A stretch of 64,000 nt of DNA from Psococerastis gibbosa (lineage: Eukaryota > Arthropoda > Insecta > Psocodea > Psocidae): NCBI GenBank assembly GCA_963971405.1, contig OZ020491.1, positions 26,468,855-26,532,854 on the forward strand, written 5' to 3'. The position numbers were made by a program, and so were the translations under genes. The notes beneath the pieces are model-generated. The model was not told the DNA's origin, made no database searches, and saw nothing but the letters and a program-made list of their open reading frames with translations. Below are positions 44,850 to 55,806 of this stretch, in pieces. Numbering within the stretch: the first letter of the stretch is position 1; each line of letters starts with the position of its first letter.

Positions 44850-45185
44850 AATTAGTGCATTTAAAATGTGGCTATACAGACGAATGCTGCGCTTATCCTG
44901 GAGAGTTCCTAGATCCCGTGGCGAATGGATACAGAAGCCGAATTGCTGCTGATGGCTAAGAAATGGAAACTAACATACTTCGGCCATGTGATTAGGAACG
45001 AAAAGTATCGCCTTCTGCATGTAATAATACAAGGGGAGATGGAAGAGCTGAGGGGTCCCGGCACATGAAGAATATCCTGGTAAAAAAATTTGAGGTAGTG
45101 GTTTGGCAAAGCTGCGAGGCCCAAATTGCCGTGATGATCGCAATATTCGCTAGAAAAGGCACAAATGAGAAAACTCAGGTTCCAA
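44850..45185 (+). pseudogene. LINE ORF2 C-terminal fragment (RTE-like)
   Basis: Spread over frames, the translation shows KMWLYRRMLRLSWRVP, then LLMAKKWKLTYFGHVIRNEK, then YRLLHVIIQG, then a 'GRRRHSWLKNLRQWFG'-like degraded part and CRDDRNIR. It is the FEMWLYRRMLRISW...FGHV-R block of RTE-like LINEs. A related 3' end, better preserved, is at 55330-55490. Confidence 0.65.
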
Positions 45186-45334
45186 AAAGGATGCGAGATG
45201 GGTAACAATAGTCAAATACTGTGGTATGGTCTACTATACCCGATAGGTTCCGAAATAGGAAATTACTCAAGGTAATATACATACTATACATTTGTGCAAC
45301 TAGTATATATTCTATTATGTGTAAAAACAGATAG

Positions 45335-45462
45335 TGTGCTGTCAGATTTCCTCTTAAGAGCAAGTACATAAGACTAACGCACTATAACAGATTCCCAAGA
45401 GACGTAAAAACAATTCAACTGATCGTATTTCGAAGACATTTAAAAATACATCTCAATGAATG
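45335..45462 (+). pseudogene. CR1/L2-like LINE C-terminal remnant
   Basis: The frame STIRLTHYNRFPRDVKTIQL then IVFRRHLKIHLNE ends in TGA. It matches the terminal 'YNSLP--IK-I-S---FK--LK-HL' pattern of CR1/L2-type LINE ORF2 proteins. Confidence 0.55.
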
Positions 45463-45569
45463 AACACCGCTAAACGAAGACTAGACAAAAACTTTTACCC
45501 TTATTACTTACGAATTACTTACTTAATGTTAGGTTGGGGCTTTTTCACATTTGTAAGATGGACAGGGGC

Positions 45570-45750
45570 TGAGCCCTGCTTCTTCTGTAGTTGCAATCTA
45601 GCGATTGGTTTGCAGCAAATCTTTCCATCTCCTTCTCCACTCCTCCCTGTCTTGGGCCATTCTCTTGAGATCCAAGTAGGTTCCGCATCTCATATCTTTC
45701 TAGAGGTCTTCTGCGTACGCCTTCCTTGGTCGCCCTGCAGCTTCTTATAA
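45570..45750 (-). pseudogene. LINE ORF2 C-terminal fragment
   Basis: The minus-strand translation contains ISREWPKTGRSGEGDGKICC then KPIARLQLQKKQGSAPVHL, preceded by a GRPRRRT-like segment. It resembles the ends at 23085 and 32165 (FAANQFLDCNSR type, KPI-RLQL here). Confidence 0.6.
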
Positions 45751-45797
45751 TTGTAATTACACAGACTTTTGATGAAAATAATACATTTATGTTATAA

Positions 45798-46160
45798 ACA
45801 TAACAGTCTCCTTAGTAACTTTGTAAAACTTGCTGTCACTCACTGTTAAAAAATTACTTAGTACAGTTTTACGTAATAAATTAAAAAACACACATCCGGT
45901 TTCGGCTCACGCCATCGTCAAGTGGAATTGAAAAACAGACAAAACAAAACGGTATGCAAGCTGAAACAAAACAAAACGCATTGTGATGCTGTGTGTATCT
46001 TGACAATGCGTTTTGTTTTGTTTTAACTTGCATACCGTTTTGTTTTGTCTGTTTTTCAATTGACGATGGCGTGAGCCGAAACCGGTTGTGTGTTTATTAA
46101 TTTATTACGTATAACTGTGCTAAGTAATTTTTTAACAATGAGTAAGTTTTGTTATGTTAA
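45798..46160. mobile_element. Foldback element, about 310-bp near-continuous palindrome
   Basis: CTCACTGTTAAAAAATTACT, GGTTTCGGCTCACGCCATCG and TGAAAAACAGACAAAACAAA on the left mirror TTTGTTTTGTCTGTTTTTCA, CGATGGCGTGAGCCGAAACC and AGTAATTTTTTAACAATGAG on the right. The loop, about 30 bases, is near 45984-46003. No duplication is evident. Confidence 0.88.
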
Positions 46161-46714
46161 GTTATGTCCAAGACATCAATAATCATAAATTATAATTAGA
46201 TTTCCAATCACCATCAGGCCACAGTTTCGGAAGGCTTGAAAAAGTGGAAAAAACCGTGGTCAAGTGATGCAAGTGTCAACCACTTATATGCATCGAAATA
46301 TAGGGGAAGCTTATTTGTGCCATTTGGTTGAAGACCTAAAATTACCAGAGCGTCACTCTAAGAAGCTGTCTGCTATATTTTCTAAAAAAAAAAAAAATAG
46401 GCTTAACTTGAAGAAAATATGCTACATTATACAACCATTTGCAGTATACCTCCAAGTAGATATCCACATCTCAGGTTAACGACCATACTTCCTCTTTCCT
46501 TTTGGAAACTCGGCCACTTTTTTGTAGAGAAGCAAGCGATAAGCTAGATACTGTAGGTCAAAAGTTGGTGATTTATGACAGAATTCGTGAGAAAAATCTG
46601 CAAAAAAGTGATCGTTTAAGCGACGACGGACCATCGTTCGTCAGAAACACGCTACCTATAAAATTATGCTGTCATGTTTTTATGACCTGGCATATTGACG
46701 TCATTCTCAAACCT

Positions 46715-46930
46715 GATTATATTTTTGCTTTCCTACGTGATGGTCAAAATTTTCGATTCCGAGATTTTAACGGATTTACAGTCTGACCGGTTTCGTTACT
46801 TTATTTAGCACCTAAATCATACCTGAATTTCAAATCGTCAATAAACTCGTAGTAGTTTCCGCAGAATAATAACTATTTTTTTCCCTCTAAACCCACACTT
46901 TCAAGGGGGATGCGACCTGGGCTAATTCAA
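46715..46930 (+). repeat. Element Y, internally deleted copy
   Basis: GCTTTCCTACGTGATGGTCA, TTTCGATTCCGAGATTTTAA CGG jumps directly to CCGGTTTCGTTACTTT and CACCTAAATCATACCTGAAT. The middle half of the element is missing. Confidence 0.7.
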
Positions 46931-47084
46931 ATTTTTTTAGCTTTAGTTTGTTAGTGTAATAACCCGCCCTCTATCTCATAACCTAATCGCACAATGTCTT
47001 CCAATCAATTTGTGAAAGAATTGTCGCTTTTATCTTGTGCTTATTATATGGACTCGTATTTGTACCTAGTACCTAGCCATTCTT

Positions 47085-47290
47085 TCGCCTGTTACATTGC
47101 CTCAAAGACAAGCTTTTCTCAGCTTGTCCATTATCGCTTGTAGCCGGCATAGGTTGACATCGAGGATCTATACTAGTTTGGCAAAGGGGAAAATGCATAC
47201 GGAAATAATATAAGTAATGTCTGAAATCCATGGGGTCGTTTACTTGGACAAGGGACCAATGGGCCACAATTTGTAATAACACCTTGGTTC
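47085..47290 (+). repeat. Second copy of the 31030-31165 repeat
   Basis: It carries the same CAGCTTGTCCATTATCGCTT core, followed by GTAGCCGGCATAGGTTGACA and the text around CCATGGGGTCGTTTACTTGG. This copy extends further right than the one at 31 kb. A third copy precedes the LINE tail at 55325. Confidence 0.55.
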
Positions 47291-47332
47291 ATAAAAAGTC
47301 CTTCAGAATATTATTATAATTATTATTATTGT

Positions 47333-47560
47333 TAAATAAATAAATAAATAAATAAGGACTTTTTATTGTTTCTATTACAAAGCCAACCCAGCGGAGTTAG
47401 GGCTATAAAGCCCTCTCTTACACTCAACTAGGAAAGCCCGGGACCGCCTGCTTTTACATGCCCTCCGAAGCATGGCTAGGAAATGTAGCCAGTATGGGAC
47501 TCGAACCAACAACCTTTCGGGTGAAAGTCAGAGTCCGTACCACTACGCTACATGTCCTGT
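47333..47560 (-). mobile_element. tRNA-derived SINE, family S1, full length
   Basis: The copy runs from an (AATA)n tail through AGCCAACCCAGCGGAGTTAG and GGGACCGCCTGCTTTTACAT to the tRNA-like head. Read on the minus strand the head gives GTAGCGTAGTGGTACGGACT (A-box region) and GGTTGTTGGTTCGAGTCCC (B-box region). It is the clearest head in the window and about 228 bp long. Confidence 0.82.
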
Positions 47561-47726
47561 TAGTGCTTATTATCAAATTTTCCAGTCCTAAATCCACCAG
47601 TGAGGGCGCATGGATCCCCCATAATAAGGAAAAAATCCCTTTTGGCTCTGGCCGATCAGGAGTAGAGTATAGGGAGATTCCGCAGACCCTGCTTTTCCTC
47701 TACGCTACCTACGCTATGTATGTAAT

Positions 47727-48003
47727 AACCATCCCGGGGCTGGAGACCGTTATCAATATGGCTGCTAGTGTAGCCTGCACAAGAGAAGTACGCAATTTGG
47801 CGGGGAAACCCAGTGATAATTGTAGCCTGCACAAGCTAAGTACAAAGTTTTTGACCGGGTCCAGGTATCCGTTCTGCTATGCTGCAATGTGTAAGACTTC
47901 GATATTTTTTGCTTTGGTACTTATCTCTGATAGTTGGCTTATGGTTAACGGGTGCCTCTTAAGGCATATTATGGCTCCCGCCACTCCAGTTAATGTATTT
48001 CTA
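47727..48003 (+). repeat. Second copy of the 38503 repeat
   Basis: It contains the same blocks, plus CTGCACAAGAGAAGTACGCA and GGCGGGGAAACCCAGTG inserted between two TGTAGCCTGCACAAG copies. It ends where element X begins. Confidence 0.8.
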
Positions 48004-48133
48004 TGGTAATAACAAATAAAAAATACTTTATTATTTTCCCGACCACAACACACAAAACACTCTAGTATTCCAAATTTCGAACCACAATGCCGACTATGAA
48101 CTTATATTATATATTTATTATATTATATATATT

Positions 48134-48502
48134 GCCATCGGCCTTACCATGTTGATTCCATTAGAGCAGAACATGTTTCAAACTGCGGCAAACTTGGTAG
48201 TGTGCATAGCGTTGGCAGGGGAACATGGTGGGACATGATATCGCGCTGAGACTAAACCAGAGAGTCTACGTGCGTGTCGAGTCCTGGTCACCTTTAATCG
48301 TGTGGCTTTACCATGTTGCCCAAGTGGTTCGGAATCCACTATAATTAGGAGGTCCACCCTGTCAGTCAACTCCTCTTTCCCCCGAGGTGACAGAGTCTGC
48401 CCGTAGGGTGCCTCAAGTTAACAAACAGACTCACTGCTCCCGCCAGGCTGACAGGGTTGCTTAAAGCAGAAATGCTGAAAACAGGCGTTGGAAACAACAA
48501 CA
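48134..48502 (+). mobile_element. SINE with 5S rRNA-like head, with target duplication
   Basis: Head GCCATCGGCCTTACCATGTT; tail GGCGTTGGAAACAACAAC. ATGAACTTATAT occurs upstream of the head (48096-48107, followed by an AT-rich run) and immediately after the tail. The related, uninterrupted element at 10001-10513 has a single version of this site in the other orientation, so the SINE inserted there. Confidence 0.78.
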
Positions 48503-48844
48503 TGAACTTATATTTATCAAATTATCTTCACCTTGACTGGATGCCATCTTCAAAAGGTTGATTTGTCGTAAAAAGTGTTGATGACCATTATCGTAGATAA
48601 TTATACGGACTTTCAGTCAGATTTTAATTCATTTCTCCGCGACCAATATTGACTAAGATATGAATTATACAAGGTTTCAATCGGCCGCCATCTTGTAACT
48701 AAACAGTGGAACTAGCTGGTTAACGAACTCGATCAAGACATTTGTATGATCAATTTTAGTGCCAAGTTTCATCAAAATCGGATAATATTTACGGAAGTTA
48801 GAGTGTTTCCTAAAATCGATATACATACATATTGTATATATTAT

Positions 48845-48853
<9 letters not shown>

Positions 48854-48885
<32 letters not shown>
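48854..48885. repeat. (AT)n microsatellite
   Basis: About 15 AT units in a row inside element X. The homologous spot in the 10 kb copy has no such run, so it expanded after the copies split. Confidence 0.95.
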
Positions 48886-48886
<1 letters not shown>

Positions 48887-49285
48887 CATTTCGAACCGAG
48901 GGTGGTTTTAGGCTCAGGGGGTCATGAAAAGTTGTGAAGAAATTTTCTGAAAGTCGAACATTGGTCGCCATCTCAATAGGTAGATGAATCTCCCTAAAAT
49001 ATAGAATAGTATTCTATGATTGAGCTACCTACGGAATATTGCGGTATATTTTAGCTAGTTGGAAAGAAAACAGAGTAATATTTTAAAATTTGGTTGAAGA
49101 GAAGCATTGTTAGGGGATTTGTGCTGATGAAGAAGGATCAGGAGTCCGGAGATTGCTATATCAAATATGCATTGCTTCTTACCCTGTCAGCGAGCGGGGA
49201 GCGACTTTTTCTCTTAGGTTTTTGTAAGCACCATCTTCCCTATCTCCAAATTTTACGCTATTAATTTGTGGGCTCTATAGTTTAG

Positions 49286-49287
<2 letters not shown>

Positions 49288-49318
<31 letters not shown>
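49288..49318. repeat. Poly-T run of 31 bases
   Basis: A continuous T tract, followed by AAAGGCGCGGGACTCTTTCG. It could be the reversed A tail of a minus-strand retroposon, but no body was recognised to its left. Confidence 0.9.
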
Positions 49319-49322
<4 letters not shown>

Positions 49323-49604
49323 GCGCGGGACTCTTTCGAGTATTTGCGCCGGTCGGTGAGTGTGTGTGTGTGCGGAAGTCATGGGTGTTTTAGAATGGTT
49401 TTGTCTACGGTCTACAGGTGGGGCATGACTCCGGTCTTGCTTAGAAAGCTTAACGTTATAAATAATTAAAAAAATATTTAAATATATGTATAATTGTATT
49501 GTATTTGTTGCGTAAATTTAAAAAAAAATGTGGCTGAGGTTTTCAACATCTGAACAGTGGCCTCTTTTTAGTCAGTCGCCTTAGCTTTGTTGCAACAGGT
49601 CTTA

Positions 49605-49980
49605 GGTGCCTATTCCATTGACCGGCTAGGGCTATTTCCAAAAACGGTGACGTGGTAGCAGACATTCAAGACTTAGGTGGCGTTTCCACCGACCTCGCAT
49701 TGCAGAATGCAAATGACATTGACGGAAATTAGAATTTTTCTTTTTATAGAAATCTATTAAAATGTTTGTACTTAACATATCCCATGACGCCATTTTTTAA
49801 TTTTAGTTTGTTTGTAATTTTACTGTATTATCATTGATCAATTTTAACTATGGCATAGAGGAAAATAAACATTTCCGTCAATTCTGCAATGCGAGGTCGA
49901 AACCCCGCCTAAGTCTTGAATGTCTGCTACCACGTCACCGTTTTTGGAAATAGCCCTAGCCGGTCAATGGAATGGGCGCC
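49605..49980. mobile_element. Long palindromic element, 376 bp
   Basis: GGTGCCTATTCCATTGACCG / CGGTCAATGGAATGGGCGCC outer arms; GGTGACGTGGTAGCAGACAT and CTCGCATTGCAGAATGCAAA inside. It is in the same arrangement as 40727-41106, with the core in inverted order. Confidence 0.87.
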
Positions 49981-50071
49981 TAAAAGGGTTTTATGTATCC
50001 TTAACTTAGTGGCTCTAGATATAAGTCTTGACTTGAGTAATCCAAGGTTCGCAATGTATATACTTTGTTGC

Positions 50072-50430
50072 GCCAACGGCCTTACAATGTTGATTCCATT
50101 ACAGCAGAGCATGTTTCAACCTGCGGCAACTTGGTAGTGTGCACAGCGTTGGCAGGGGAACGTGGTGGGACATGATAACGCGCTTAGGCAGTATAAGTCG
50201 AGTCCTGGTCACCTCCGATTTAATCGTGTGACTTTACCATGTTCCCCAAGTGGTTCGGAATCCACTATAATCAGGAGGTCCACCCTGTTAGTCAACTCCC
50301 CTTTCCCCGAGGTGAAAGAGTCTGCCCTTAGGGTGCCGCAAGTTAACAAACAGACTGACTCCCCCCGCCAGGCTGACAGGGTTGCTTAAAGCAGAAATGC
50401 TGAAAGCAGGCGTTAGAAACAACAACAACT
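50072..50430 (+). mobile_element. SINE with 5S rRNA-like head
   Basis: Head GCCAACGGCCTTACAATGTT, then CAACCTGCGGCAACTTGGTA. The body is complete except for a small gap after GATAACGCGCTTAGGCAGTA. The tail GGCGTTAGAAACAACAACAA contains a short CAA repeat. Confidence 0.72.
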
Positions 50431-50474
50431 TTGTTGGTTGTTATTATTCTTCTATTTGCGGGTATGTCGACCCT

Positions 50475-51040
50475 AATTGCTTTCCAATTTATACGTAGTA
50501 TAAGGAAAGCTTTGTGATGGTCCAAATTTTCGATTCCGAGATTTCAACGGATTTACACGTTTTCAGGTCCCAGGAACCCAAAAAAGTGGTTTTTACGAAT
50601 GTCTGTCTGTCGCTCTGTCTGTCTGTATGTCTGTGCGTCGATTTCCGGGCAAACTACTCGGTCGATTTTGATGAAATTCGGCATGTAGGTTCACAAAAAT
50701 CATACCTCGCGACTATTTTTTTTTATTTTGGGCTATCTCAATTTGTGGGGGATTTATTTTCAAAAAACTCCAAAAAAACTTTAAAAAAACATATTTATCC
50801 AAAACGGCTCCAACGATTTCTTTTAAATTCACATATATTTTAGTCGTTGCTAATTTTGACAAAATGCGGGGGGTTGCTTGCCCCTTGATAGTTTGCTTCT
50901 GGGGGTAAAAAAATAGAAATAACTAAATTTTAATGAAAAATGACTTAAAAATAATTTTTCTGTGAAACCTTTCCATCGATGATTTCTACCTTCAGGCATG
51001 TTTTAGGTGTTAAATTGAGTAACGAAACCGGGCAGATTGC
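50475..51040 (+). repeat. Interspersed element Y, long copy
   Basis: CCAATTTATACGTAGTATAA, GGAAAGCTTTGTGATGGTCC, GATTCCGAGATTTCAACGGA, GTCTGTCTGTATGTCTGTGC and GGTCGATTTTGATGAAATTC. Shorter copies are at 5985-6240, 31970-32110, 46715-46930 and 51430-51585. Confidence 0.8.
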
Positions 51041-51429
51041 TTTCCCAAAAAATTATTTGGTTTTGTGCACAAAAAATGTTTTTGAAAAAATGATAGAAAA
51101 TTCACGGAGTTTTTAAGCATTTCACGCGTGATACCTTTTTTCTTTTAGCATAGAATCGAAAGCTTTTCTAAAATCTACAAAGAGAATATCCGTCTTACTT
51201 CAAATTAAAACTAGAGTTCTCTAATGGTACATAATATAGAACTTGTAATTGAAATTGGTTCCAATATAGGAAAAATTGGTCGCATCCGCTGCCAACTGTT
51301 GGATGCTAAGTACGAAGGGATAGGAAGGGAGCCAGAATTGCTATCTAGGGAACGAAAATGTGAACGAGCAAATTCGGCACACGGCCAATATAGTAATAAG
51401 TTCATAGGCAGCCAATTCTTTTAGTTTTA

Positions 51430-51585
51430 ACCTTTTAGCCGTTTTTATACGTTAGTATAAGAAAAGCTTTGTAATGGTATACATTTTTGATTTTGAGATT
51501 TAATCGGATGTAAACACCTGTCAAGTTCCCAGGAACCGAAAAATGGGGGTTTTTACGAAATGTCTGTCTCTTGGTCTGGTTAAAG
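51430..51585 (+). repeat. Element Y, 5' part only
   Basis: TTTTTATACGTTAGTATAAG, AAAAGCTTTGTAATGGTATA, CCCAGGAACCGAAAAATGGG, GAAATGTCTGTCTC. It breaks off after the start of the GTCTGT run. Confidence 0.65.
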
Positions 51586-51835
51586 ATTTCTTCTAATTGC
51601 TGCATCGTAAGAGGGAATCGGACTCACGTAGCATGGTCACATTTCATAGTTTGGTCACAGTTTGTCACCCTTGGAGACCAAAACCAGTTATTTTTCTTTT
51701 ATGCTAAGCTTATGCATTTAAGCGTCATCTTAGAGGGAATTTAAGATAGAAATAGAGAGCCTTTCTTATCTGTTTAGTATAGGTTGAAAAAAACCTCCAG
51801 TGGGCCACTATGTCGTTTAGTATTAACTTATTCCT

Positions 51836-52170
51836 GCAGCCCGATTATGGTGATTTGGGATTAACGTAACACCTGGGTTTAATTTTTAATACCGGACTTG
51901 TACGGTGTTAAAATAAACCCCAAGCTATTGATTCAATTGTTTTAAATAAAAGAGTTAAAAAGTCAATTTGAATTTCCCGCGAATTTTGCACTCATTTGTT
52001 TAAAACAATTGAATCAATTAATTGCCAACACCTTGGGGCTTATCTTACCACCGTCACGTGACACCTTGGGGGGTTAACTTACTGTACTTTAATCCTATTT
52101 CGGTGTTTGAGATATTGCGGTATTAAAAAATAAACCCAGGTGTTACGTTAATCCCAAATTGCCATAACAG
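51836..52170. mobile_element. GCAGCCCG-family element, rearranged
   Basis: It begins GCAGCCCGATTATGGTGATT then TGGGATTAACGTAACACCTG, and ends ACCCAGGTGTTACGTTAATC then CCAAATTGCCATAA. The interior holds an inverted pair (AACCCCAAGCTATTGATTCA versus GAATCAATTAATTGCC-type) and GTCACGTGACACC. A further fragment follows at 52190-52255. Confidence 0.75.
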
Positions 52171-52679
52171 GACAACTGGGGGTTAAAAATGTAAACAAAA
52201 CAATTTTCCTTGTCATTGTCTTGTTTAAATTTTTAATCCCATTTTAAGATTAATAGTTGGGCCATAGTTAGCCCACGGATGGTCTCAATTATGAAATTCA
52301 GACTATGTAACCCAGTACAGTGAAATTTGGTCAGAAATAATACTAAAAGTAATTTATTCGACAAATAATCTCTTTTATCTAAACTGGAATATGATGAATC
52401 GGGACAGCAAAGCTATGTTTAAGGGCGGCAAACCTATAGTTCGTCATCACCCTATAATTTGCTGCATGCAATTCGAGTCGGCCATGTCTAAATGCGTACC
52501 TGTGTCCTTGTTGCGCTAACTATGTTAATGGGAATTGGCGTTTAGACCCCCCTTTCCCTCCCTACACACTTCCTGCATGGTATATGGGGAAAACAGCTGT
52601 ACTAACGCGCGCGTATAATTTCCTGTCACTTAAGCTTTTAGAAAATGGGTTTAATGGGTTGTTAATGTTGTTAGTTACC

Positions 52680-53135
52680 CCAACAGCCAACAGCATTAGT
52701 GTTTGTGAATCCTTATGGTTAGTTTGAGAAACATGCCGTTATACGAGGCTTGAAACTCCCGTTTTCAAACAGTATGTCCCGATGTCATCAATGAGAGGCT
52801 CAGAACGCTAATTAGTGCCCGTGAATCCTTGTGGTCATGAGTTTTAGAAACATGCTGTTACACGGCTAAAGCATTCTTGAGACTTGCGGCTCCTGCATTG
52901 AAACAGTATGTCCCGATGTCCTAAATGAGAGGCTCGGGACGCTAATTAGTGCTTGTGAATACTTATAGGCATGAGTTTTAGAAACATGCCGTTACACGGC
53001 TAAAGCATTCTTGAGGCTTGCGGCTCCTGCATTGAAACAGTATGTCCCGATGTCCTAAATGAGAGGCTCGGGACGCTAATTAGTGCTTGTGAATCCTTAT
53101 AGTCATGAGTTTTAGAAACACGCCGTTCCGAGAAC
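52680..53135. repeat. Tandem array, 134-bp unit
   Basis: AGTATGTCCCGATGTC starts at 52771, 52905 and 53039 (exactly 134 apart), with GAGAGGCTCGGGACGCTAAT and GAGTTTTAGAAACATGCCGT in each unit. A partial first unit lies upstream and a partial last unit downstream. Confidence 0.92.
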
Positions 53136-53572
53136 TGAACGCTGTGGCTGTCGTCCGCTGATGCTATTTTTGGTCCGGCCCGATACTTAGTATTTTCTCT
53201 GTAATTTTGGGTCGATTCTCAGTTCCGTCATCCTTTCATCAGCCTCTATCCGTTCTATCCGAAAAAAAAATGGGACAGAACTGACCAGATCGAATTCATC
53301 ACTCCAAAGATAGGCTCTGAACGCTGAAATGTCCCGTTTCCAAACAGTGTATCCCGTTTAGCAATAGACGGTCCAAGACCGAAGACCGAATAGTCCAGTA
53401 TGCTGATATTTTCGGTCTGTTCGATTCTTATTATTTTTGGTCCAGGCTTGGTCCCGCCCAGCCTTCGGTTCAATTCTCCTTCCTTCGGTCCTCGGTTTAG
53501 ACCCAGAAAAATCAGGACCGAACAGAATCTGGAAATATTGAATACAGGTTAACATACTATATAATGTATTTA

Positions 53573-53935
53573 GGCGACCGGCTAGGGCTAAATACAAATA
53601 CGGTGACGTGGTAACAGACATTCAAGACTTAAGCTGGGTTTCCACCGACCTCGCATTGCAGAATGCAAATGACATTGACGGAAATGTTTGTTTTTATTAA
53701 AATGTTTGTACTTAACATATCCCATGACGCCATTTTTTAATTTTAGTTTGTTTGTGATTTTACTGTATGATCATTCATCAATTTTAACTATGGCATAGAG
53801 GGAAACAAACATTTCCGTCAATGTCATTTGCATTCTGCAATGCGAGGTCGGTGGAAACCCCGCCTAAGTCTTGAATGTCTGCTACTACGTCGCCGTATTT
53901 GTATTTAGCCCTAGCCGGTCGGTGGAAACCGCGCC
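53573..53935. mobile_element. Long palindromic element, 363 bp, TTA target site
   Basis: GGCGACCGGCTAGGGCTAAA (left end shortened) and TAGCCCTAGCCGGTCGGTGG AAACCGCGCC. It shares GGTGACGTGGTAACAGACAT and CTCGCATTGCAGAATGCAAA with the other long members. TTA on both sides. Confidence 0.86.
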
Positions 53936-53939
53936 TTAA

Positions 53940-54770
53940 CAGGGTGTCCGAAATGGTCTCCTAATGCACAAGGGTGTAGATTCAAGACTCCTAGCGGACC
54001 GTGTATAGGCTGGTTTACAAAACATAGAATTGAGCAGTCACCCCCTCCCCCAATCTAAAACATACTCACATCCCCTTATTGGCGTCTAACCCCATCATTG
54101 TCTAAACTAAACTTTAATAATTACACAATCTCGTAAAGTTGGTAGCTTTGACGGGGTTAAATGATATTCAGTTTTTGTCTTTTGATCTCACAACTTCCCC
54201 GGATACTCCGCCATTTTGTATCCATCACAATATTACAAACGATGCCGCTTTATCTTATATTGTATACATCTTTCAACTTATAATCTTAAATTTCCCTTTC
54301 CCCCTTATCGCTTTTGACAAGGGTTATTCCAAAAAAAGTTGAGAATTTCGAGTTTTTCATGCGATCTAATGTCAGTTTAATTAGTGATTTATGTGCTTTA
54401 GGGGTTAGCGAGCGGTTTCATGTTGTTTTTTCTTTTTTTGTAATTCATACATTTTTTTGGTACTGCTTCCTCGTTTATCTTTCGCATCGTCAAAATTAAT
54501 TTATGAGATAAGTTTGCTTTTTTTATTGGATCCCGTATGCGTTATGCTGTTGGGTTTGCGCTCTTTTTTCCCGCGCTACAATATTGCATTCACGAGGAAA
54601 GTTAAATGTTGACGTATTTTACTGTTCTTTGATTTTGGTTTAGTTATATTTCATACACATTAAATTCGTGAGTTAATACGAAATTCGAAATGATTATTAT
54701 ACCCCTCAAAAACCGTATAACTCTTGTATCTACAATATATACGGTATATATTTTTTTAAAGATTATTCTC
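53940..54770. other. No gene or repeat recognised
   Basis: AT-rich intronic sequence with short frames and no repeat partner in the window. Confidence 0.6.
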
Positions 54771-54905
54771 ATGCAAAAATGCAATGAATGTATCCGAACA
54801 ACCTCTTCAGTCGCCTCTGTAGGTAATACCTGTGTTGAGTTACGACTGGTCACCGATGATATGATGTGTAGGTACTCGCAAAAGTTCGAACAAGCTACCA
54901 ATAAG
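54770..54905 (-). mobile_element. SINE family S3 body fragment
   Basis: AATGAATGTATCCGAACAAC, CTCTTCAGTCGCCTCTGTAG and GATATGATGTGTAGGTACTC match the reverse complement of the S3 body with divergence. Confidence 0.5.
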
Positions 54906-55324
54906 CCATCGATGACCTTAATATTGATCTACAGTAGTTACAAGGGCATCACTACTCATATTTAGTAATTTTATTTATACGTTTTCTTATTGTATAGTAT
55001 CCCCTGCTGAGTGTTAGTAATACTTTTAGACCTTTTCCCCTGATGAAGGGGATCTTGGGAGAATTCACCCTATTCAGGTTAATATATTGCAGCATTATAT
55101 GGTGTAAATAATACTGACATTAAACTAACTAGGTTGAGTCATGCTTTCGCCTGTTTCATTGCGTCAATGGTAAGCTTGTCACAGCTGGTCCATTATTGCT
55201 TGTAGTCGGTGTAGGTTCACATCGAGGACGTACATACCAATTTGCCAATCGCCAAAAATTCTTACGGAATCAATACAAATATCCATGGGGTTTTGGCATT
55301 AGACAAGGAGCCAATGAGAAAATA

Positions 55325-55490
55325 GATGGACAGAGGGCAGTAGGAGAACATACTGGTTGAGAAATCTGAGACAGTGGTTTGGCAAGAGCACGACTTCCTT
55401 CTTCAGAGCAGTTGTCTCCACGGTCTAAATTGCCATGATGATCGCCAACCTTCTATAGAAGAGGCATTTAAAGAAAAAAAGAAGCCAGGC
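55325..55490 (+). pseudogene. LINE ORF2 3' end (RTE-like)
   Basis: The frame RRTYWLRNLRQWFGKSTTSF then FRAVVSTV, stop, IAMMIANLL matches the 'WLKNLRQWFGKTSVELFRAAVNKVRIAMMIAN' consensus of RTE-like LINE tails (recalled, not searched). Upstream 55130-55325 shares a block with 31035-31160 and 47085-47290. Confidence 0.65.
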
Positions 55491-55557
55491 CTTTAAGAAC
55501 CTTGACCGCTGCAACCACGTTGTTCCACCACGTGTCTCGACGCCACCTTTCTCCCTC

Positions 55558-55745
55558 ACCGAAAATTAGAGGATGTAGAAAAACTGGGCTTGGCGGGATT
55601 CGAACCCACAATTTACGCCTAACCGGGGCGTCGTTTTCGGTGATAACGAGGAGGTTACCTCTTTAACCAAATTTAATTTAATGTCAGTGTTATATATACC
55701 ATATAATACTGCAATATAATGTATTTCTCCCTCAAGTGCGAGCGT
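55558..55745 (-). mobile_element. tRNA-derived SINE, family S2
   Basis: AAAATTAGAGGATGTAGAAA, GCGGGATTCGAACCCACAAT, TTACGCCTAACCGGGGCGTC, then AACGAGGAGGTTACCTCTTT and TTTAATGTCAGTGTTATATA, ending in TACTGCAATATAATG. Minus-strand head; both sides of the family's core are kept. Confidence 0.72.
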
Positions 55746-55806
55746 TAAGTTTCCGGAGGTCTTTACTAACGTATACGTGGTCCCTCCAAGAATCTCCTGC
55801 CTAAAG

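Larger units (their letters stand above)
48008..48995 (-). repeat. Interspersed element X, inverted copy split by a 5S-like SINE
   Basis: It is the reverse complement of 10001-10513, from TACTTTATTATTTTCCCGAC to AATAGGTAGATGAATCTCCC. The SINE at 48134-48502 and an expanded AT microsatellite (48854-48885) are extra. Confidence 0.82.

Noticed and set aside
47500..47560. Possible tRNA gene on the minus strand
   Set aside because: It is the head of the S1 SINE, continuous with a repeated body and an (AATA)n tail.
47458..48009. 183-codon plus-strand open frame, the longest in the window
   Set aside because: It is a mosaic of an S1 SINE head read through (MGLEPTTFRVK comes from the tRNA-like region), a LINE-associated repeat, and the 38503/47727 repeat. 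No domain is recognisable.
50514..50843. Open frames with signal-peptide-like CLSVCLSVC stretches (also 7318-7711 on the minus strand)
   Set aside because: The Cys/Leu/Ser runs are the translation of a GTCTGTCTGT microsatellite within interspersed element Y. The same frames recur in every copy.
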